Shown piece by piece: positions 30,369 to 34,410 of a stretch of 34,410 bases of DNA (the stretch's first letter is position 1; each line of letters starts with the position of its first letter). The DNA is from Microcaldota archaeon (GTDB taxonomy: Archaea > Micrarchaeota > Micrarchaeia > Micrarchaeales > CABMGC01): positions 1 through 34,410 of the forward strand of contig JAGWHN010000011.1 of the NCBI GenBank assembly GCA_028866785.1, written 5' to 3'. The position numbers and the translations under genes were made by a program. The notes under the pieces are model-generated. The model saw nothing but the letters and a program-made list of their open reading frames with translations, had not been told where the DNA came from and made no database searches.

Positions 30369-31640
30369 TTACATCTGCTTCTTGACTACGTCAAGAATTA
30401 CTCCAGCTGCTACTGTCTGACCCATGTCCCTGATTGCGAACCTTCCAAGCTGTGGGAAGTCTGTGTACTTCTCGACCACGATTGCCTTTGATGGCTTGAT
30501 CTTGACGATTGCGACGTCTCCGTTCTTGATGAACTCTGGGTTCTTCTTGAGCGTTGCTCCTGTCTTTGGATCCTTCTGCTCCATAATCTCTGTTATGGTT
30601 GCAGCAAGCTGAGCTGTGTGGATGTGGAAGACCGGCGTGTATCCAGCTGCGATTGCAGTTGGGTGGTTTATCACTACGATCTGCGCAGTGAACTCCTCTG
30701 CGACCGTTGGTGGGTTGTTTGATGGCCCGACCACGTCTCCTCTCTTGATCACTCCCTTGTCGATTCCCTTGATGTTGAAACCTACGTTGTCTCCAGGTCC
30801 TGCCTGCGTGAGCTGCTGGTGGTGCATCTCGATGCTCTTCACCTCAGTCTTCACGTTTGGAGGCATGATAACTACCATGTCTCCCGGTTTCATGATTCCT
30901 GTCTCAACCCTTCCGACTGGAACTGTTCCGAATCCTGAGATTGAGTAGACGTCCTGAAGCGGAAGCCTTAGCGCCTTGTCTGTTGGCTTGACTGGAAGCG
31001 TTAGCTTGTCAAGAGCCTCCATAAGCGTTGGTCCTGTGTACCATTCCATCTTTGGTGACTTCTCCTTTACATTGTCGCCCTGAAGCGCTGAGTAAGGGAC
31101 GAACATTATCTTTGTCGTGTCGAATCCGATCGTCTTGAGCAGAGTTGAGATCTGGGACTTCATGTCCTCATACTTGACTCTGTCGTAGTCGATTGCATCG
31201 ATCTTGTTTATTCCGACAATGAGCTGCGAGATTCCAAGCACCTTTGCGAGGAACGCGTGCTCTCTTGTCTGAGCCTGGACTCCATCCTTTGCTGAAAGAA
31301 CGAGCACTGCAGCATCAGCCTGCGATGCTCCCGTGATCATGTTCTTGACAAAGTCCTTGTGTCCTGGCGCGTCGATGACTGTGAAGTAGTAGTTGTTTGT
31401 CTTGAATTCCTTGTGGTTCACGTCGATTGTGATACCTCTTTCTCTTTCCTCCTTGAGGGAGTCCATGACGAAAGCGAACTCGAAGGTTGGCTTGTTGAAC
31501 TTAGCTGCCTCTTCCTTGAGCTTCTTTAAGTCCTGCTCGCTGACTGACTTTGTCTCGTAAAGCAATCTGCCTACTGTCGTAGACTTTCCGTGGTCTACGT
31601 GTCCTATGAATACAACGTTCATGTGCGGTTTTTCTGCCAT
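30369..31640 (-). CDS. tuf: Translation elongation factor 1-alpha (aEF-1alpha)
   Basis: GTPase that delivers aminoacyl-tRNA to the ribosome. 423 residues with G1 GHVDHGKST at 13-21, switch region ERERGITIDVNHKEF, G3 DAPGHKDF, G4 NKID and the two beta-barrel domains ending GRFAIRDMGQTVAAGVILDV. Codon use is strongly biased and more uniform than in neighbours, as expected for a highly expressed gene. GGTG lies 6 bases before the ATG, and a TATA-like TTATTTTAT sits about 70 bases upstream, giving a leader of some 40 nt. Transcribed with rpsJ; its exchange factor is at 14540-14785. Confidence 0.97.
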   Translation of the reverse strand: MAEKPHMNVVFIGHVDHGKSTTVGRLLYETKSVSEQDLKKLKEEAAKFNKPTFEFAFVMDSLKEERERGITIDVNHKEFKTNNYYFTVIDAPGHKDFVKNMITGASQADAAVLVLSAKDGVQAQTREHAFLAKVLGISQLIVGINKIDAIDYDRVKYEDMKSQISTLLKTIGFDTTKIMFVPYSALQGDNVKEKSPKMEWYTGPTLMEALDKLTLPVKPTDKALRLPLQDVYSISGFGTVPVGRVETGIMKPGDMVVIMPPNVKTEVKSIEMHHQQLTQAGPGDNVGFNIKGIDKGVIKRGDVVGPSNNPPTVAEEFTAQIVVINHPTAIAAGYTPVFHIHTAQLAATITEIMEQKDPKTGATLKKNPEFIKNGDVAIVKIKPSKAIVVEKYTDFPQLGRFAIRDMGQTVAAGVILDVVKKQM

Positions 31641-31776
31641 TTAATTCACCAATATTTTTTGAGTATAACTGCTAACTAACAGAGATAAAATAAGCCATTA
31701 CCCCCTTACCTTTAGCTTGATATTATAAGCATAACATAATATTTAAATCTTTTGGATTTTCCCTCGTAGAACTTGT

Positions 31777-32037
31777 TTACTTGCCTGTCGAAACCGGCGT
31801 TTCCGAAGGGGTCGTTTGCTCTCCTGTGAAGAGCTTCTTCATTGTTTCCACCTTAACCTTGCTTATGGTGCTCTCATCCCCGCCCCTCTCAATCAACACA
31901 TTCCTTAGCCCGGTATCTGATATGTCCCTTAGGACTGCAATAGGGTCCTTTGCGTCCGGCAAAATTTTAGCCACCTTATTTGCTATGTTGTCAATAGCCT
32001 GCTTTTCCTCCCCTACCGTTTTTATCTGCGTAACCAT
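31777..32037 (-). CDS. Hypothetical small helical protein
   Basis: 86 residues, not recognised. Mostly helical and charged, with an apparent small helical bundle (EEKQAIDNIANKVAKIL, then PIAVLRDISDTGLRNVLIE and STISKVKVETMKKLF) and a disordered Thr/Pro/Ser tail. No Cys, no membrane segment. It starts 8 bases after the preceding unknown gene on the same strand and is the last gene of a three-gene unit (46, 108 and 86 residues). Confidence 0.6.
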   Translation of the reverse strand: MVTQIKTVGEEKQAIDNIANKVAKILPDAKDPIAVLRDISDTGLRNVLIERGGDESTISKVKVETMKKLFTGEQTTPSETPVSTGK

Positions 32038-32045
32038 CGTTCCGC

Positions 32046-32372
32046 CTATTTTCTATGCGTCTTTCCGAGGGTTTTCTTGCCCTCTTCGACTACCGTGAAA
32101 ATCTTTACCGGCTGCGGCTCTATTTTCCTCAATCTTTCCTTAATCGACTCTACAACATCAGGGTTGTTTATTAACTGCAGATATATCCCCCTATATCTTC
32201 CAGGCATCGCCAGCGCCTCCTGTGCCCCTTCTGACAAATACGGGGACCTTGCAACCTTTTCTAGTTGCGTAGAATCAAATCCCTCAAACATCCTGTTCAT
32301 CTTCTCCTTTGTGAATGTTGAGTCCTGCGCATTGTAGATCAGTCCCACCAAACTCATTTTTGCTTTTTGCAT
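32046..32372 (-). CDS. Hypothetical helical protein
   Basis: 108 residues, not recognised. Helical, basic (ends KKTLGKTHRK), without membrane segments. The ATG at 32372 follows GTGAT-AGG, and its neighbour's TGA is 4 bases upstream, so translation is probably coupled. An ATG five codons later is an alternative, and a TTG six codons upstream would overlap the 46-residue gene. The segment KMNRMFEGFDSTQLEKVARS followed by PYLSEGAQEALAMPG suggests two short helical units joined by proline turns. Function unknown. Confidence 0.6.
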   Translation of the reverse strand: MQKAKMSLVGLIYNAQDSTFTKEKMNRMFEGFDSTQLEKVARSPYLSEGAQEALAMPGRYRGIYLQLINNPDVVESIKERLRKIEPQPVKIFTVVEEGKKTLGKTHRK

Positions 32373-32376
32373 CCTA

Positions 32377-32517
32377 TCACGAATATTCAACAGGGTTAAT
32401 TGTCTTGCAGTCCAAAGTCCCTGATTCCTTGAGCTCCGCGAAGATCCTTTTCATTTCCTCGGGGCTGCTGTAGGAGAATTTTGCTATGTCGGATCTTGAT
32501 AAAACTTTTACTTTCAT
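32377..32517 (-). CDS. 46-residue unknown protein
   Basis: Short gene with a clear promoter: the TATA box ATTTATAAA (32545-32553) lies just over 26 bases before a predicted mRNA start near 32522, 5 bases from the ATG at 32517. The product MKVKVLSRSDIAKF... has a single helix region (SSPEEMKRIFAELKESG) and one Cys. Its TGA stop is 4 bases before the next ATG. The size and coupling would fit a regulatory peptide or antitoxin-like partner, but nothing in the sequence identifies it. Confidence 0.55.
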   Translation of the reverse strand: MKVKVLSRSDIAKFSYSSPEEMKRIFAELKESGTLDCKTINPVEYS

Positions 32518-32519
32518 TG

Positions 32520-32538
32520 AACCAACTTTAGTTTGGTT
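32520..32538. promoter_or_regulatory. Palindromic operator-like site
   Basis: AACCAA-ctttagt-TTGGTT, 6-base arms with a 7-base centre, sits between the TATA box (32545-32553) and the start codon (32517) of the 46-residue gene, over the predicted transcription start. Binding here would block initiation. No cognate regulator is identified. Confidence 0.45.
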
Positions 32539-32576
32539 GACTCTTTTATAAATCTTGACATACGTTTTGTTTCCAG

Positions 32577-33053
32577 TTATCTCTCATTCATGAGGATGCT
32601 GTGCTCCTTTATGAAATCGAAGAAATATTTTATGTTCATTATGTTGGAGCCTTTTGTGTGTATTCCTAGGTTCTGCAGCATCAGTTCGTCAGCCCGCGTG
32701 AGCCTGCTTATGCTGACCTTTCCGTTCCTGACCTTGCCGCTTGCATCGTACATGCCCGCAAGGAAGCTTGAGGAGTATGCGTTCTTGTACTTGAATATTT
32801 TAGTCTCCTTCTCCGTTATCTCGCGTATCTCTTTTGCAATCTTTGAATGGAAGAAATAGACATGTCTCATTCCGTCCAGGTCCTCGATCACGATCTTTTT
32901 TGAGTCGATTCCAAGCTTTAGCGCAAGCTCGATGAAGTTCTCTATCATCGCATCGATTGTGGTAGTGACGCCAACCATGCTCTTCTCCTCTTGCCTGGTC
33001 TTGCTGACTATCCCTGCAAGGTAGCACATCTCTGGGCTTAGCTTTGTTGGCAC
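32577..33053 (-). CDS. LAGLIDADG-fold protein with degenerate first motif
   Basis: 158 residues, the size of a single-chain two-repeat LAGLIDADG protein. The second motif is well kept: SSFLAGMYDASGKV, with the catalytic-position Asp at about 103, followed by the usual KVSISRLTRADELMLQNLGI. The first motif reads MCYLAGIVSKTR: the acidic residue is replaced by Ser, so double-strand cleavage is doubtful. It is free-standing, not in an intein or intron as far as can be seen. The GTG at 33053 is chosen because the TATA-like TTTTAATT is centred about 26 bases upstream; an in-frame TTG at 33071 is too close to that box. Probably a domesticated DNA-binding protein or a decaying homing endonuclease. 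Confidence 0.72.
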   Translation of the reverse strand: MPTKLSPEMCYLAGIVSKTRQEEKSMVGVTTTIDAMIENFIELALKLGIDSKKIVIEDLDGMRHVYFFHSKIAKEIREITEKETKIFKYKNAYSSSFLAGMYDASGKVRNGKVSISRLTRADELMLQNLGIHTKGSNIMNIKYFFDFIKEHSILMNER

Positions 33054-33085
33054 ACTAATACTTTGCAGCAAACAATTAAAACAAG

Positions 33086-33337
33086 TTATGCGATCTTGGA
33101 TTTCTGCCTTGCTTTTGCCTTGAGCATCTGGGATATGATCGGATTGCCCTTCTCCTTTGCAGTATCCGCGAGAAGCCCGAGCACCGTCTTGCTTATTTTG
33201 GAGTCTCGAAGAATTGCTGCAACCTCCTTTTTCGAGTTGTCTCCTTTCTTCCTGTTTGCAAATTTGAAAACTGCGATCTCCTCCTCGCTGAGGTCCAAGA
33301 CCAAAATTCCGCCGATTATTTCTTCCGGGCAGTCCAA
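33086..33337 (-). CDS. Hypothetical small protein
   Basis: 83 residues, not recognised. A short acidic beta part (EEIIGGILVLDLSEEEIAVFKF) is followed by a basic helical half (KKEVAAILRDSKISKTVLGLL and a Lys/Ala-rich end). It starts with TTG 4 bases after the stop of the large membrane protein gene, so it is translated by coupling. No ATG is available upstream in the frame. Confidence 0.55.
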   Translation of the reverse strand: MDCPEEIIGGILVLDLSEEEIAVFKFANRKKGDNSKKEVAAILRDSKISKTVLGLLADTAKEKGNPIISQMLKAKARQKSKIA

Positions 33338-33341
33338 GCTC

Positions 33342-34292
33342 TCACATCGTATAGAACTTTTCAGAGTCCGCAGGGCAGAATGCCTGCCTTAGCCTCTCAA
33401 GCCTCATCCTCTCAGCTTGCCTCTCCTTCCTCTCTTTCACAAGTCCTACAAGAGCTTTTGCACCCTCGTAGATCCCCTTTGCTCCTGCCGTGATTAAAGG
33501 TATTGTTGCAAGGTAGAATAAGCCGTACATCGTTGAATCATGGCTTGTCATGTAGGCTATGTCGTTTATGTGGTTTAGCATGTGCGGAGTAATCGCAGTA
33601 GTAGGATAAGCGTTTATTCTGTATCCGCCAAGAATTATCAGATTCGCTATTGTTGTAGGTAGAACCAGCAGTCCCTTCTCATATCCCTTGTAATTTTCCA
33701 CATCCTTAGATACTGTCTTTGGCCCAATCTTCCACGGGTAATACCCCATCAGATACACCCCTCCTGCCATGAGTACTCCAAGTGCAACTCCCCTTCCAAT
33801 CTCCTCAAGCTTGTCTAGGCGCGGGTGATAGCCCGGACCGTATATCTGAGCGATTTTTGCCTTTGTCTCCTTCTTTTGAAGCTTGAGCTTTTCCTTCTGT
33901 TCGTTCCTTAGTTTATCGATAGTATTTTTGTACTCCTTGTACTTCTCATTGCTGAATTGGTGGCCCAACTGATCAAGCAACTCGTTAGTCTTCTTATCCC
34001 CTCCCAATGTGTGCAAAAGCTGCTGGCCGACCACAAAGTTCTCTGGCTTGAGGTTCTTGAACTCGCCCCCTTCGCGCTTTATCTCCTTTATCTGGAATGT
34101 GTTTAGGTCGAAAATAAGATATGACTTGAATGAGATTGCATCGTTCTTATCATCGTAGTTTCTCTTGAGCGATCCAAACATAAGCAGCCTCTCATTCTTC
34201 TTCGGTAGCGTCTTCTCCTGAATTACTCCCAAGTAGCAGTTTTCCTTCGTGTTCAAAATAAGGTCGTCCCTTGTAACTCCTGATCTATTCAT
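33342..34292 (-). CDS. Unknown membrane protein with N-terminal soluble domain and coiled coil
   Basis: 316 residues, no family recognised. Residues 1-100 form a soluble alpha-beta domain (CYLGVIQEKTLPKKNERLLM, SYLIFDLNTFQIKEI) that resembles a small ligand-binding or PH-like fold only vaguely. Residues ~115-150 are a charged coiled coil (KEYKNTIDKLRNEQKEKLKL). Three hydrophobic segments follow at about 168-186, 206-224 and 252-275, and the C-terminus is a long basic helix (LVKERKERQAERMRLERLRQ). The topology would leave both ends cytoplasmic or split. It heads the unit with the 83-residue gene. A TATA-like ATTTAAAT lies about 32 bases upstream. Confidence 0.65.
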   Translation of the reverse strand: MNRSGVTRDDLILNTKENCYLGVIQEKTLPKKNERLLMFGSLKRNYDDKNDAISFKSYLIFDLNTFQIKEIKREGGEFKNLKPENFVVGQQLLHTLGGDKKTNELLDQLGHQFSNEKYKEYKNTIDKLRNEQKEKLKLQKKETKAKIAQIYGPGYHPRLDKLEEIGRGVALGVLMAGGVYLMGYYPWKIGPKTVSKDVENYKGYEKGLLVLPTTIANLIILGGYRINAYPTTAITPHMLNHINDIAYMTSHDSTMYGLFYLATIPLITAGAKGIYEGAKALVGLVKERKERQAERMRLERLRQAFCPADSEKFYTM

Positions 34293-34342
34293 ATTTTCAC
34301 AAATCCAATCTTTTCCGGGGATTTAAATAGCTCCGCTAGGGG

Positions 34343-34357
34343 TTTGTTTAAAACAAA
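34343..34357. repeat. Perfect palindrome in a divergent promoter region
   Basis: TTTGTTT-A-AAACAAA, 7-base arms, lies between the TATA box of the minus-strand gene at 34292 and a plus-strand TATA box (TTATAAAAA, from 34391) pointing out of the window. Could be a regulator site serving both directions. Confidence 0.4.
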
Positions 34358-34390
34358 AGAACTGTAGTCTTTGGTAATTAGATTAGGGCC

Positions 34391-34399
34391 TTATAAAAA
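34391..34399 (+). promoter_or_regulatory. TATA box of a gene beyond the right edge
   Basis: TTATAAAAA on the plus strand, 12 bases from the window end; the gene it would serve is outside, divergent from the membrane protein gene. Confidence 0.4.
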
Positions 34400-34410
34400 T
34401 ACTCAAAGAA

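Noticed and set aside
1..34410. CRISPR array, insertion sequence or rRNA genes
   Set aside because: No regularly spaced direct repeats, transposase frames, terminal inverted repeats or rRNA-like sequence were seen.

Overview
This window comes from an archaeal chromosome. It carries an archaeal set of informational genes: aEF-1alpha next to ribosomal protein S10, aEF-1beta preceded by a small zinc-ribbon gene, a ftsZ-secE pair, a PAC2-family protein, deoxyhypusine synthase and a two-ftsZ complement. Many genes have a TATA-like box about 26 bases before a start codon, suggesting leaderless or very short-leader transcripts. Others have a GGTG ribosome-binding core 5-6 bases before the start. Gene packing is tight, with 4-base overlaps, a CTAG shared by two convergent stop codons and tRNAs abutting stops. 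Moderate GC, a QSAMEY-type pilin leader, a stand-alone NFACT-R domain and many short orphan genes suggest a DPANN-type archaeon, possibly Micrarchaeota. That placement is an inference.

Layout: 1-2683 holds two tandem MFS exporters, the first cut by the window edge, followed by tRNA-Val. 2822-4526 holds a cobalamin adenosyltransferase facing a scpA-scpB operon. 4647-7082 holds a P5C-dehydrogenase-like aldehyde dehydrogenase, a DUF192 protein and an FMN split-barrel protein. 7083-9676 is a three-gene ABC-2 exporter operon. 9846-14293 holds an unknown small protein, a DEAD-box helicase with a long leader, a GNAT, a PAC2 protein, a small basic repeat protein, an LRV-repeat protein and three tRNAs (Thr, Leu, Arg). 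14371-14785 is the zinc-ribbon/aEF-1beta operon. 14849-18292 holds an AT-rich winged-helix protein and an orphan Rad50. 18311-21545 holds a small membrane protein, FtsZ2 and PolX. 21565-23846 is an operon of an RpiB-like protein, an HTH regulator and glutamate dehydrogenase. 23904-27417 holds a pilin-propeller surface protein, NFACT-R, SecE and FtsZ1. 27504-29957 holds deoxyhypusine synthase, a VKOR/DUF929 disulfide-forming pair and a small membrane protein. 30054-31640 is S10/EF-1alpha. 31777-34292 is a cluster of unrecognised genes with one LAGLIDADG-fold protein. No stretch over 300 bases lacks a gene.

How genes may work together: glutamate dehydrogenase and the P5C-dehydrogenase-like enzyme point to amino-acid catabolism through glutamate. 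DUF929 (thioredoxin-like, CPYC) and VKOR form a plausible extracytoplasmic disulfide-forming pair, and the pilin-propeller protein about 4 kb away has five regularly spaced cysteine pairs that could be its client. The two FtsZ proteins, ScpAB and SecE cover division, chromosome organisation and secretion.

Most notable observations: (1) two translation genes, rpsJ and the zinc-ribbon gene, have no ATG, GTG or TTG at the expected start. Both carry ATA exactly 5 bases after a GGTG motif, which suggests AUA initiation. (2) A class III signal-peptide pilin is fused to a disulfide-patterned beta-propeller. (3) tRNA-Leu(UAA) has a D-loop enlarged by about 20 nt that can pair with its own anticodon/variable region. 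(4) An RpiB-fold protein has lost its catalytic motif and gained a charged tail. (5) An orphan-gene cluster has a palindromic operator-like site and a degenerate LAGLIDADG protein.
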